From JBMOLC01 sp049324215 (GTDB taxonomy: Bacteria; Patescibacteriota; Microgenomatia; UBA8517): a stretch of DNA of 19,740 nucleotides. Position numbers and translations under genes: made by a program. Numbering within the stretch: the first letter of the stretch is position 1; every line of letters begins with the position of its first letter. Positions 1 through 8,444 of this stretch are shown piece after piece. The stretch covers positions 1 to 19,740 of the forward strand of contig JBMOLC010000010.1 in NCBI GenBank assembly GCA_049324215.1. Direction: 5' to 3'. The notes under the pieces are model-generated. The model was not told where the DNA came from, made no database searches, and was given only the letters and a program-made list of their open reading frames with translations.

Positions 1-2
1 TT

Positions 3-725
3 GGAGGAAGCGGCGGTATTGGAAAGGGTGGATCAGACCCTGGTGGGAATGGGGGCGCGGGTGCCATTGGTAGGATTAGGATTGAGTATTGTGATAGTGC
101 CTCTGGGATTACCAATCCTGTAGCGAGCATACAACAGATTACTTGTATCCCGCCAAATGAACCACCTATAGCAGTTGCAGGCACCTCGCTCGATCAAAAT
201 GGAAAGCTTCAGCTCAATGGCAGCCTTTCCAATGATCCAAACGAGGGGGACACATTAAGCTTCAGCTGGCAAATTTCGGGACAAGCTGATCCTCTCATAG
301 GGCAGTTTGCTTCTATAGCCGGCCTAGCTTCTGGTGACTATAACGTAGTATTGACGGTTACTGACAATAACGGCGCATCAGACAGCGATGTGTTATCTTT
401 AGGGATCCCCTTTACTAATCAAGCCCCTGTTGTCTCCGTGGGGGAAGATAATACAGTAACTCGTGGAAGCACTTTTAACCTTGACGCTGTTTTTTCCGAC
501 CCAGATACTTCTGACACACATAATGCTATTATTTATTGGGGAGACGGCAGTAAGGAATCTGGAACAATCAACGGGGCTGTTGTATCAGGTTCTCATGTGT
601 ACAATTTTTTGGGTACTTACCTTGTGATTGTTTGCGTTAGTGACAGTCACGGTCTAGGGTGTGACGATCTTGTTCTGCAGGTCGTTGGTGGCACACCTAG
701 CAATCGAGGGGGGCCGCCTCAGTAG
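3..725 (+). CDS. C-terminal part of a large secreted protein with glycine-rich segment and two PKD-like domains (5' truncated)
   Basis: The frame is open from the left edge to the TAG at 723-725, giving 240 visible residues, so the true start lies outside the window. Residues 1-20 are glycine-rich and lead into an AIGRIRIEY strand, a style seen in large bacterial surface proteins. Residues about 54-135 fit a PKD-like domain (PPIAVAG opening, a SFSW strand near 86-89, and VVLTVTDNNG near 115-124). Residues about 141-228 form a second one (YWGDGS at 178-183, HVYNFLGTY at 198-206, then a VSD strand). PKD domains are extracellular beta-sandwiches for adhesion or spacing. No LPXTG signal or C-terminal membrane helix is visible, so the mode of attachment is unknown. 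Cysteines at 30, 48, 211 and 220 could form disulfides if exported. The TTG at 351 is inside the second half of the first domain and is not a real start. The gene converges on the glycosylation cluster and could be a client of it (inference). Confidence 0.85.
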   Translation, partial: GGSGGIGKGGSDPGGNGGAGAIGRIRIEYCDSASGITNPVASIQQITCIPPNEPPIAVAGTSLDQNGKLQLNGSLSNDPNEGDTLSFSWQISGQADPLIGQFASIAGLASGDYNVVLTVTDNNGASDSDVLSLGIPFTNQAPVVSVGEDNTVTRGSTFNLDAVFSDPDTSDTHNAIIYWGDGSKESGTINGAVVSGSHVYNFLGTYLVIVCVSDSHGLGCDDLVLQVVGGTPSNRGGPPQ

Positions 726-751
726 AAAAAACGATAGGGGGGATTCCATCG
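726..751 (-). terminator. Rho-independent terminator of the minus-strand cluster
   Basis: Read on the minus strand, the TGA of the last cluster gene (754-756) is followed two bases later by CGATGG, an 8-base loop rich in C, and CTATCG. The arms are plus-strand 746-751 and 732-737, and pair over six positions with one G-U. Six uninterrupted T residues follow directly (plus-strand A's at 726-731). Two further G-U pairs could extend the base of the stem. This is the canonical intrinsic-terminator arrangement. On the plus strand the same hairpin is not followed by a T tract, so it should act only on the cluster. Confidence 0.75.
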
Positions 752-753
752 CC

Positions 754-2184
754 TCAGTTTCTAATATGCAAATAAAAGTTGGGGATGGAAACGTTTAGTC
801 TTTCCATTCCTTCTACCCTCTCCCTGTTACTTAAAAGAATGGAGTTTTGGGGAGCTTTCTCTTGTGATGTTAGCTTCATTATGGTTCTTCCGAAATAGGC
901 TGCTTCCAAAAAATGGGCAACCTCTCCGTCCGAAACATAAACATCATAATCGACAAAAGGCGTAAGGTTCCTCTTTCTTGCCTCTTCGGCAAAGGTTCTG
1001 TAAGTTGCATCCTCCGTCTGATTAAATTCCCCAACGAAAGCCTTGGGATATTTAAACCAATAGTAGTTGGCAAAGTTAAAGAAGTTTGCAAAGACAAATA
1101 TTGTAAGAGCTCCCAATATCAACTTTCTCGAATTGGCAAGGGTAGTTGCCCCCAAAGAAGAAACTAGTGCGTATGGAGGCACCACGACGAGAAGTCTACT
1201 TGCCCTATGAACCGAAACAGCAAAACTCGATATCAGGGGTGCAAGAAAAAGTGCAAGGAGTATAAACGTCCAAAAACCTTTTTTCTTTAGAGCTTGCCAG
1301 AGACCCAGAAGAAAGAATGGTAAAGAGGCAAGAAGAAACATCCCGTGGGTTCCCGTCGAATGATAGACCGTTGCGTCTCCCTTAATAAAAAGAAAGGAGG
1401 GGTCAAAACTGGCAAGATAAGGGTAGACAAAATCGTAGACATTGGTAAAAGATGGCCTATATCCTCCGAATAGTGCCCCGGGGTATGCGACTCTGAGATA
1501 TGGAATTATGGCAAAAAAGGGAAAAACTCCTAAAGAAAAGTAGAATACCTCCTTTAAACCCCTGGACAGTAGATAGAGTACCGAAAGAATGTACCAAACC
1601 GGGACTATTCCCCTCATGGCCTTATATGTATAGAAGTTTATTCCTAAGGCGACCCCCGCCCAAAAAAGATATTTAAGTTTTGGTCTTTTACTATAGAGAT
1701 AAATAAGAAGAAGCCAAGCCAATGTGAATGGCACGGGCATAATGTTATCAAGTGCCATATGAGACTGGATGAAAATTATCGGAGTGGTTGCCAAAAGGAT
1801 TAAAGAAAAGAAGGCCCCTAAACCACCAAGAAGTTTATAAGCCAGGTAAAAAATAAGAAAAGAGCTTACAAGAAAAACAAGGACGCTTGTCAGTCTTAAT
1901 GTAAAGGTAGAAGGAGGAACGAATTTAAAAAACGAGGCAATTAAATATTGGGTGGCTGGCTGTCTCCAATCTCTTCCGCCTATGGATAAAACGAAAAAGG
2001 GCAAAAACTTTCCATTTTCGTCTCTGCCTGTATTTGCCAGAAGAACGCCGTTATAACCAAAAGCAGCCTCGTCAACCGTAAGACCAGGTGGTGTCTCGGT
2101 AAGTCTATACACGAGTAGTGCACCCAATAAAAGTAAGGCTAGTAAAAATCCAAAAACTATCTTCCCAGGAAATACTTTTGCCAT
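754..2184 (-). CDS. GT39-type (PMT/ArnT-like) membrane glycosyltransferase
   Basis: A 476-residue multi-pass membrane protein, last gene of the cluster. A hydrophobic helix (about residues 8-26) is followed by a first outer loop with DEAAFGYN at 38-45. In GT-C enzymes of family 39 the acidic pair in this loop (D38, E39 here) is catalytic. A run of about ten more hydrophobic segments reaches residue ~370, then a soluble C-terminal part of ~100 residues. Family members transfer a sugar from a polyprenyl-phosphate donor to protein or lipid on the outer membrane face; donor and acceptor cannot be told from the sequence. The first loop resembles those of the proteins at 12079-13704 and 13704-15350, so they are probably paralogues. 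The ATG lies 28 bases inside the preceding GT2 gene; no convincing alternative start follows the GT2 stop. The stop is followed directly by the terminator at 726-751. Confidence 0.8.
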   Translation of the reverse strand: MAKVFPGKIVFGFLLALLLLGALLVYRLTETPPGLTVDEAAFGYNGVLLANTGRDENGKFLPFFVLSIGGRDWRQPATQYLIASFFKFVPPSTFTLRLTSVLVFLVSSFLIFYLAYKLLGGLGAFFSLILLATTPIIFIQSHMALDNIMPVPFTLAWLLLIYLYSKRPKLKYLFWAGVALGINFYTYKAMRGIVPVWYILSVLYLLSRGLKEVFYFSLGVFPFFAIIPYLRVAYPGALFGGYRPSFTNVYDFVYPYLASFDPSFLFIKGDATVYHSTGTHGMFLLASLPFFLLGLWQALKKKGFWTFILLALFLAPLISSFAVSVHRASRLLVVVPPYALVSSLGATTLANSRKLILGALTIFVFANFFNFANYYWFKYPKAFVGEFNQTEDATYRTFAEEARKRNLTPFVDYDVYVSDGEVAHFLEAAYFGRTIMKLTSQEKAPQNSILLSNRERVEGMERLNVSIPNFYLHIRN

Positions 2185-2966
2185 TTTTGGCCCAGCCAGA
2201 TTACGGTGTTGATCAGATAGTGCTTGACTATCCCGTGGTAGATTTTACTGCCAGGTATAAGCTTTTTCCAACGCACTTCTTCATCCGCCATCTTTTTAAA
2301 AGTGGCGCCGTGGTGGTGGATTATTTCTGCTTCCGGAAGATAGTAAACTTTTAACCCTGCTTTCCAAACCCTACGACAGTAGTCGATGTCTTCGAAATAC
2401 GCAAAGTATCTCTCATCAAGTAGCCCAACCTTTTTCCTGGCCAAAGGGGTTATCAAAAATACTGCCCCGACAACCGCATCCACGCTAGTTGCTCTCTTCC
2501 CTTTGGGGGCGTACTTTTCAAAAAGTCCCTTTTTACCAAACCAATACTGGCGGATTGCATTTTTTATCGTTGGGAATCTGAAACAAGAGGGCTGAAGACT
2601 TCCGTCTATATTAAGAAGTTTACTACCAACTACACCTGCCTCCTTTATTTCTTTGGCAAAATCAAGAAGTTTCTTTATCGCCCCCTTCTTGACTATGGTG
2701 TCGTTATTTAGAAGGAGTATGTATTCCCCCTTGGCAATCTTCATTCCCTGGTTGTTGGCTTTGGCAAAACCCAAATTCCTATAGTTTTTTATGAGCTTTA
2801 TTAACTTCTTTTTGGCCAAATCTTCAAGTGCCTCCACGGAGCCATCGGTTGAGCCGTTGTCGATAACAATTATTTCGAGGTTGAGTCCCTCCTTTAGTAC
2901 GCTTTTTATGCTTTCAAGGGTTAGCTTTTTGGTATTGAGGTTTACTGTAACAACGGATAAATCCAT
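2157..2966 (-). CDS. GT2 family glycosyltransferase (rhamnosyltransferase-like)
   Basis: A 269-residue soluble GT-A-fold enzyme expected at the cytoplasmic membrane face. Visible motifs: VVTVNLN strand at 5-11, DNGSTDGS at 36-43 (nucleotide-sugar binding), NLGFAKANNQG at 64-74, LLNNDT at 85-90 carrying the metal-binding position, FEDIDYCRR at 191-199 with the likely catalytic acid, and HHHG at 217-220. The NLGF...NN and FEDID pattern is typical of WbbL-like GT2 enzymes, many annotated as rhamnosyltransferases; the actual sugar is unknown. I chose the ATG at 2966, five bases after the preceding gene's stop, because GT2 proteins normally begin right at this strand. A TTG at 2984 would add six residues and has a GAGG six bases upstream, so it remains possible. 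The 3' end overlaps the next gene by 28 bases. Confidence 0.88.
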   Translation of the reverse strand: MDLSVVTVNLNTKKLTLESIKSVLKEGLNLEIIVIDNGSTDGSVEALEDLAKKKLIKLIKNYRNLGFAKANNQGMKIAKGEYILLLNNDTIVKKGAIKKLLDFAKEIKEAGVVGSKLLNIDGSLQPSCFRFPTIKNAIRQYWFGKKGLFEKYAPKGKRATSVDAVVGAVFLITPLARKKVGLLDERYFAYFEDIDYCRRVWKAGLKVYYLPEAEIIHHHGATFKKMADEEVRWKKLIPGSKIYHGIVKHYLINTVIWLGQKWQKYFLGR

Positions 2967-2970
2967 AGGC

Positions 2971-3855
2971 TTAAAACCTGGCAAAAATGGCCTCGTCAGA
3001 GATCTTGGCTTCTTTCTTTTCCTTGGCTCTCGCTTTTAACGCAACTCTTATCCTCAAAAGCGCCATGAGTACTATTCTTGCGTAACCAGGGTGCCTAATT
3101 AGTCTTCCAAATAATCCCACAATGTGTTTCCTAAATAGGGTGGGGCTAATGATATTCTTCCAGATAACCAAAAGCTGGTTTCTTTCTCTTATTCTCTCAA
3201 CGAACCTTTTTGAAAACCTGCTTATGGTTGACTCGTGTTTGTGGATAACAAACGCTTTCGGTTCCCAAAGGTTTAGCCAGCCTCTTTTGGCGGCTCGGTA
3301 GCAAATGTCGATGTCTTCCCAGTAAAAGGGGGAAAGAAGCCTCTCGTCCATGCCGCCAAGCTTGATAAAATATTCCCGTCTACAAACACCGCTTCCCCCG
3401 CTGACCCAGAAACTTACGTGGGGCTCACCCGTCTCTTTACCTGGACCTATCTCGATAAACCCGTCTTTGAAAGAGCCCTTGGCCCATGAATAGCCCCTTT
3501 CGTGAAGGGAAACGGCAAAAACTTTGGGGTCGGAAAAGTGCGGAATAACGCTTTTTAAAAAGCCTTCTTCTGGAACCACGTCGTTATTGAGAAGGCAAAT
3601 AAGCTCCCCCTTGGCCGTCCTTACACCGGTATTAACGCTTGCAGAAAAACCTCGATTGGCTTTATGCTTTATGACCTTAACGGAAGGAAAATTGCTTTTA
3701 AGAAAGATTGCGCTATCATCGGCTGAGCCGTCATCCGCCACGATTATTTCAGCGATATTATTTTCTTTATTTTCCCTGGCTTTGAGAACCCAGGGCAAAT
3801 TCTTTGCCAAAAGTTCTTTCCCATTAAAACTGGGAATAACAACAGAGACTTTCAT
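2971..3855 (-). CDS. GT2 family glycosyltransferase
   Basis: A 294-residue GT2 enzyme starting at the usual MKVSVVIPSFNG strand. DDGSADDS at 41-48 is the nucleotide-binding signature, NRGFSASVN at 67-75 and LLNNDV at 88-93 follow, and WEDIDICYRA at 179-188 supplies the likely catalytic acid, with HKHEST at 205-210 after it. The catalytic part ends near residue 220. The C-terminal ~75 residues are basic with hydrophobic patches (about 225-275), which suggests peripheral membrane association. It belongs to the same broad GT2 branch as the neighbours at 2157 and 10178, but its insert at 113-150 differs. It starts one base after the TGA of the methyltransferase (TGA-T-ATG) and its TAA precedes the next ATG by four bases, so translation is probably coupled on both sides. 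Sugar and linkage cannot be inferred. Confidence 0.9.
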   Translation of the reverse strand: MKVSVVIPSFNGKELLAKNLPWVLKARENKENNIAEIIVADDGSADDSAIFLKSNFPSVKVIKHKANRGFSASVNTGVRTAKGELICLLNNDVVPEEGFLKSVIPHFSDPKVFAVSLHERGYSWAKGSFKDGFIEIGPGKETGEPHVSFWVSGGSGVCRREYFIKLGGMDERLLSPFYWEDIDICYRAAKRGWLNLWEPKAFVIHKHESTISRFSKRFVERIRERNQLLVIWKNIISPTLFRKHIVGLFGRLIRHPGYARIVLMALLRIRVALKARAKEKKEAKISDEAIFARF

Positions 3856-3856
3856 A

Positions 3857-4510
3857 TCAGACCTTTCTTACTTTAACCAAATGAAGCATCCCTAAGTTGA
3901 ATTTTTTATCCTCCTCTACTTGAAATCCTACTTTTTTAGATAACTTCGGTAAATAGTTATTTCTGTATGTTTGAATATGGGTATCCCTCCAAACCCACCC
4001 TCGTGGATAAAATTTTAACCAAAGGAACCAGACTATTCTAAAAAGAAGGCTATCCGAAGGAACAAGAAAAACTGCATAGCCGCCCTTTTTCAAAACTCTT
4101 TTTACGCCCTTTAATACTTCCTTCGGGTTAAATACATGTTCCAAAACTTCAAGGATAAAGAGAGCATCAACACTCTCTTTTGGAAATTCAAGTTTGTGAG
4201 CATCACCAACCAAAAACTTCATCTTTTCATACTTCCGCCAATGTCTATTTGCCCAGTCTATCGAACTCTTAAGAACATCTATCCCTATAAATTCGTCTGC
4301 CTTTGAACGGTCAAAGATAACCTTAGAGAACACACCGTCAGCGCAACCAATGTCAACCACCCTTCCTCCTGTGGGCTCAATCATCTTGGTCACCTCTTTA
4401 AAGCGCTTCTTATGCCAATAGCGCTGAAGGGGATCCAATTTTATAGACTGATAATACCAATTTGGAGGAACCTGTTCGTGAAGTTCCTCCGCCGTTAACG
4501 CTCTCTTCAT
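3857..4510 (-). CDS. Class I SAM-dependent methyltransferase (Methyltransf_11 type)
   Basis: A 217-residue Rossmann-fold methyltransferase. Motif I is VDIGCADG at 52-59, the acidic end of strand 2 is D78 in GIDV, motif II is GDAH at 102-105, and EVLEH at 121-125 is the usual post-motif helix. An N-terminal segment (1-45) with PPNWYYQSI and a C-terminal cap (about 155-217) could hold the acceptor. Within a glycan cluster such an enzyme most plausibly methylates a sugar or caps a lipid-linked chain, but no acceptor-specific motif is recognised. The ATG at 4510 is chosen because it makes a 4-base ATGA overlap with the upstream gene, as at several other junctions here; a GTG at 4549 would add 13 residues lying entirely inside the previous gene. 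Confidence 0.88.
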   Translation of the reverse strand: MKRALTAEELHEQVPPNWYYQSIKLDPLQRYWHKKRFKEVTKMIEPTGGRVVDIGCADGVFSKVIFDRSKADEFIGIDVLKSSIDWANRHWRKYEKMKFLVGDAHKLEFPKESVDALFILEVLEHVFNPKEVLKGVKRVLKKGGYAVFLVPSDSLLFRIVWFLWLKFYPRGWVWRDTHIQTYRNNYLPKLSKKVGFQVEEDKKFNLGMLHLVKVRKV

Positions 4511-6042
4511 TTTGGACTTCTTTTTTGAACTACCAGTTGAGAATACCACAAATCTCCGTAAACTTCTTCCTTTAAAACCTCTCCATACTGTTTTTGTTCC
4601 ATAAGAAACTCGTCTATAAATCTTTGTTCAACTCCTCTTGTGGGTTCGATGATGCTAAAGAAGGCATAATCTTTTTCCTGGGATTTCCAGAAAGGCAACC
4701 CTCCGGGATAGCCCTCAGCTGTCTTTCCGGCCCAATAAGGAAGACGACCGTACTTCTGACTCCCGTACCAGTTAAAAAGATAGGCCCAGGTGGTATTGAT
4801 ATAAAGGGGCATGGTGCTGGCCGAGACAACCATTGGTTTTCCCCCGGACTCCTGATAGATAAAATCCACTGCGGATTTGAGTCTGGTAAGAAGCATTCCT
4901 TCCTGGACATAAATGTCGTTGATTATTCCCTTGGGGTTTTGTCTGGTGATAAGGACAACATTACTTACAAAAACCACGCTCAAAAGTAAATAGGCCGAAA
5001 CCTTGCTTTTCTCAAAAACTTTGGAAAGATAATAGGAAGCAAGAAGAATAAAACCGGCCGAAGTGCCGATATTTGCATAATAAAGATTGGGAATACCGAA
5101 GACAAAAATAAGGTTGCTAGCCAAAAACCAAGTAAGAAGAAAGCCAATCTTTTTAGAATCAGCAAACTTTTTCCAGATGATATACAAAGAAAAACCCACT
5201 AAAAGAATGAGTAGCAAAGCCTCGAAGGCTACTCCAAACGAATAAAGGTTGTCGTTTATGGTTAGAACAAGTCTTTTGCCCAAGACCAAAAGAGCTTTCT
5301 TGAAGTCATAAGCACCCGAGAAGCCAAATATTCTCAAAAGAGTCTTAACCGTCCTAAAACCAAACTTAAGTTCAGCCAAGATAAAAGTAAAAAGAGGAAT
5401 AATAAGAGCCATTGCCGAGATGAATATTTCTTTTAACTTTAATTTATCCAGATTTTTTCTTCCCAAAAGGAAGAGAAGAAAAACGAAGGCCAAGAAAAGA
5501 TAAAGGAGGAAAAACTCAAATTGAATTGAAAGCCCAAATCCCAATAACGAGAGCGGTATTCCCCACCATTTACCCTTAAAAAGAAAAAGGCTTAAACCCA
5601 GATAAAAAAGAATTATTGTTAAAACTGCCGGGCCAGGGTTTCCAAAATACATGGCGTACTGGGTTTGTTCGAAAGAAACCGCGTAGATGAAAGAAGAAAT
5701 AAGTCCGGCTTTCTCGTTAAATAACTTCTTTCCAGTTAGAAAAATAAGAAATACCCCGAGGGCGTTAAGAAATAAAAGAAAAGCGGCTGGAAAAAGAGGG
5801 TTCCCCTTACCCAACAAATAAAGCGGCCCTAGCAAATACCAATATAAAGGCCCATGAAATAAACCTTCCCCCGCAGTTGGCGGTCCAATAATCTTTAGGT
5901 CAAGATTTTTAAAAATATTTTGGGATTCGAAAGCGTCCCTGGCCTGGTCAAAACCAAAGTAAACGTTCTCGGGAAAATAAAGAAAGCGCGTAAGAAGCGA
6001 GAAGCCAAAAATTACAATAAGAAAAGGGCTTGTCTTTTTCAT
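4507..6042 (-). CDS. GT39-like membrane glycosyltransferase with FDQARDA first loop
   Basis: A 511-residue multi-pass protein. After a first helix (about 5-22) comes FGFDQARDAFES at 29-40, where D32 sits at the GT-C catalytic Asp position and Q33 replaces the usual Glu. A loop with GEGLFHGPLYWYLLGP at 58-73 resembles the second part of the family's outer loop. About ten further hydrophobic segments run to residue ~360, then a soluble domain of ~150 residues with several Trp and Tyr. This is a recognisable sub-branch of polyprenyl-phosphate-dependent glycosyltransferases, distinct from the DEA branch at 754, 12079 and 13704. The start ATG forms an ATGA overlap with the YfhO-family gene and the stop forms another with the methyltransferase. 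Substrates are unknown. Confidence 0.78.
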   Translation of the reverse strand: MKKTSPFLIVIFGFSLLTRFLYFPENVYFGFDQARDAFESQNIFKNLDLKIIGPPTAGEGLFHGPLYWYLLGPLYLLGKGNPLFPAAFLLFLNALGVFLIFLTGKKLFNEKAGLISSFIYAVSFEQTQYAMYFGNPGPAVLTIILFYLGLSLFLFKGKWWGIPLSLLGFGLSIQFEFFLLYLFLAFVFLLFLLGRKNLDKLKLKEIFISAMALIIPLFTFILAELKFGFRTVKTLLRIFGFSGAYDFKKALLVLGKRLVLTINDNLYSFGVAFEALLLILLVGFSLYIIWKKFADSKKIGFLLTWFLASNLIFVFGIPNLYYANIGTSAGFILLASYYLSKVFEKSKVSAYLLLSVVFVSNVVLITRQNPKGIINDIYVQEGMLLTRLKSAVDFIYQESGGKPMVVSASTMPLYINTTWAYLFNWYGSQKYGRLPYWAGKTAEGYPGGLPFWKSQEKDYAFFSIIEPTRGVEQRFIDEFLMEQKQYGEVLKEEVYGDLWYSQLVVQKRSPK

Positions 6043-8444
6043 TTCTCAAGCTTCAAGTATTTAACAAAAGGGATAGCAAGAAATAATAGAAACAAAGATA
6101 CCAAAGAAATCTTGACTCCATCATAGAAAGACTTGGGTTTATAAATCATCTCAACAATATGATTTCCCTTAGAAAGAGGAATCCCCCTAAAGTTATAGTC
6201 AGCCCTTAAAATATCTGCTTCGTGCCCGTCTACAAACGCCTGCCAGCCGGGAAAGTGCGTATCGGAGACAAAAAGAATTCCGTCTTTATCCGTCTCAACC
6301 TCGATTGTGTTTTTATTCTCTTGATACTCGAGATATTCAACTTTAGAGATAACTTTCCCCTGAGTTTTTGCAATCCCCGGTTCTTTCTCAAGAAGGAGTT
6401 TTTTCTCGAAAGGAAATCCATCGCTTACAAGTTTCTTAAGAAGCTCATCTTCATTTTCTACGACTTCCCAATCATAAAACATAAATGCCCGAGGAAGAGA
6501 AGTTCTACTTTCCAAGACAACCGTTGTTTTATCTTCAAAGACAATCTTAAATCTGGGGTCGTCGAAATAATCAGGTATTTCTCCTTTCGGGGAAAACCTT
6601 CCTTCCCCTTCATCCCTCAAGGCAATCCAGTACCTGGTATTAATTAGGTCGAGTATCGGAGACGTCACGTTGTCCACTGCGCCGAATCTTCCCAGAGGAG
6701 CCCCACCTTTGGGGTAATTCATTGCGGAAAGAAGTTTGGCCGCCCTTAGGGGATAGACCGCGTCGTAGCCTTCCATTGCTTCAAGTCCATAAGCCATCTT
6801 CAGGTTAATGGGAATGGCCTTGCCTGTTACCCTAACTGGCTTTTCTTGGGACAAAAGAAAATCAAGAACCGGAGTCGTTGGAAAAATTATGTGTCTGGGT
6901 GAAAATGGAGTGTATTTCCACCCAAAACGAAAAAGCTCAAAAAGCCCCAGGATAAGAAGCCCTATTAAAAGAATTTTCCTAGCCTTTTGACGCATGCGGG
7001 ATTGAAGAAAAAATATCAAGGAGGCTCCTGTAAGAATTGCCATGGGAAATATCAAATTTCTTAAGGAGATCAAATACTTGGGAATTTGGGAATGGATGAA
7101 AAGTTCCCTTGCCGGAGCAGTCTTTGTGAGGTAATAAAGATAAAGGGAAAAACCCAAGAAACCAAAAAGGACTACTCCCGGGATAAAAACGGATTTCGTT
7201 AGACCCACCTTCTTTTTTAGAAAGATGTCCACGCCAAAACCCGCAAGCAGAGCAACGGCTAGATTAAATAGAACCAAAATTCTATGGGCAGATGCTGCGT
7301 TAAATCCCAGAAACCCACTTTTCCACAAAAATATTGGAATCGGGGTCGGTAGTGACATAAAAAGCGATACGACTAGAAGGACAAAACCGAATAGGACCTC
7401 TCTCTTTTTTCTTATCAGCAGAATCGAGGTAAATGCCAGAGAGAACGCAACTACTCCCACAAATCCAGTGTTGGAAGTATAATCCTGTGGTCCCCAATAG
7501 TTCTTGGTCGCATGGTTTCCAAAATAATCAGGGGCGAAAAATGTAATTACTTTCGACCATGGCAAAAATGCCCAATCGAAAGGGTGTGGTTCAACTTGTC
7601 TTTGGGAAAGCGAAAGAAGCTCCTGCCCTGGTAAGATCTGGGCTCCGGCCAGACCCACACCAAGAAGAAGAAAAATACCGAGTAGCAAAGTTTTGGGAAT
7701 TAGTCTTTTTGCCTCCTTAACGCGAATCGCCCAGACTAGAGCTAGAGCTATAAAAAGGTAAATTGCAAGCTGCGGGTATCCCGAAAAAAGTAGAAGCGCA
7801 AAGGAAACTGAAACTGCCAGTCCATCAAGAATCTTTCCAAATAAAAGCCACCTGTCGGTTAGTAGGACGAGAAGTGGGATAAAAGCTGCAACCAAGGCGT
7901 GTCCATTCCATTGGGACCAAATTAGATTGAAGCCACTGAAAGCAAAGACTATTCCACCAACGACAGAGCCTAGTCTCGAAGCTTTCCAGTGCCTTAAAAG
8001 AAAAAAGGTAAAAAGAGCAGCCAAAAAGTGTTGCATGATTATCTGGAGGCTCCAGGCCGAAACCTTGTCAAAAATAAAATAGAAAATGTTGGTAGGAGAG
8101 AACGGGGCCGACTGGAAATTGGCAAGAAGTGGGGTACCTGCCAAAATATACGGGTTCCACAAAGGAATCTCCCCTTTTTTGAGCATCTCAATGGCGGTTA
8201 TCTGCATGGGGTAAAAGAATGAAACGACGTCCGAGGTAACGGGGTTTTTGACAGGGACTCTTACTTCATACCCCCATTTGTAGTCAAGCCAGGGAAAGTA
8301 AGCCCCTACCACGATGTCTGCGGGTATCGGAATTAGACCCTTAACAAAAAACTTCCAGAAAAAAACAGCAACTATGAGGACTATTGAAGGCAGTGCCCAG
8401 TATTTCTTAAATAAGACCGATGACTTCTTTTTCAAATCTTTCAT
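6039..8444 (-). CDS. YfhO-family large membrane protein (GT-C-like)
   Basis: An 801-residue protein, usual length for the YfhO family. After TM1 (about 18-36) come IPADIVVGAYFPW at 40-52 and SDVVSFFYPM at 71-80, then KKGEIPLWNPYILAGTPLL at 89-107, the most recognisable YfhO signature. A dozen or so hydrophobic segments follow to about residue 495, then a long outer domain, and a last TM near 780. The segment near residue 710 (DTHFPGWQAFVDG) and the GNHIVEMIYKP strand before the last helix are also typical. Characterised relatives in Firmicutes act in glycosylation of lipoteichoic acid or related polymers using undecaprenyl-phosphate sugars; here the acceptor is unknown. The ATG at 8444 lies 38 bases inside the GT4 gene, and no ATG, GTG or TTG follows soon after that gene's stop, although a TTG at codon 4 exists. 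The stop overlaps the next ATG as ATGA. Confidence 0.88.
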   Translation of the reverse strand: MKDLKKKSSVLFKKYWALPSIVLIVAVFFWKFFVKGLIPIPADIVVGAYFPWLDYKWGYEVRVPVKNPVTSDVVSFFYPMQITAIEMLKKGEIPLWNPYILAGTPLLANFQSAPFSPTNIFYFIFDKVSAWSLQIIMQHFLAALFTFFLLRHWKASRLGSVVGGIVFAFSGFNLIWSQWNGHALVAAFIPLLVLLTDRWLLFGKILDGLAVSVSFALLLFSGYPQLAIYLFIALALVWAIRVKEAKRLIPKTLLLGIFLLLGVGLAGAQILPGQELLSLSQRQVEPHPFDWAFLPWSKVITFFAPDYFGNHATKNYWGPQDYTSNTGFVGVVAFSLAFTSILLIRKKREVLFGFVLLVVSLFMSLPTPIPIFLWKSGFLGFNAASAHRILVLFNLAVALLAGFGVDIFLKKKVGLTKSVFIPGVVLFGFLGFSLYLYYLTKTAPARELFIHSQIPKYLISLRNLIFPMAILTGASLIFFLQSRMRQKARKILLIGLLILGLFELFRFGWKYTPFSPRHIIFPTTPVLDFLLSQEKPVRVTGKAIPINLKMAYGLEAMEGYDAVYPLRAAKLLSAMNYPKGGAPLGRFGAVDNVTSPILDLINTRYWIALRDEGEGRFSPKGEIPDYFDDPRFKIVFEDKTTVVLESRTSLPRAFMFYDWEVVENEDELLKKLVSDGFPFEKKLLLEKEPGIAKTQGKVISKVEYLEYQENKNTIEVETDKDGILFVSDTHFPGWQAFVDGHEADILRADYNFRGIPLSKGNHIVEMIYKPKSFYDGVKISLVSLFLLFLAIPFVKYLKLEK

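Noticed and set aside
715..758. Nine-base direct repeat CGCCTCAGT at 715-723 and 750-758, flanking the terminator
   Set aside because: It could suggest an insertion footprint, but only 35 bases separate the copies, part of each is coding sequence, and the intervening DNA is fully explained as a terminator. Chance is sufficient.
913..1167. Plus-strand open frames opposite the cluster (for example 913-1167, 3524-3895, 10719-11135, 11713-12105)
   Set aside because: They lie entirely antisense to strongly supported glycosyltransferase genes, have low-complexity basic/serine-rich translations, and show no domain motif.
4614..4910. Minus-strand 98-codon frame inside the GT39-like gene
   Set aside because: It overlaps the soluble domain of a well-supported gene in another frame and resembles no protein.
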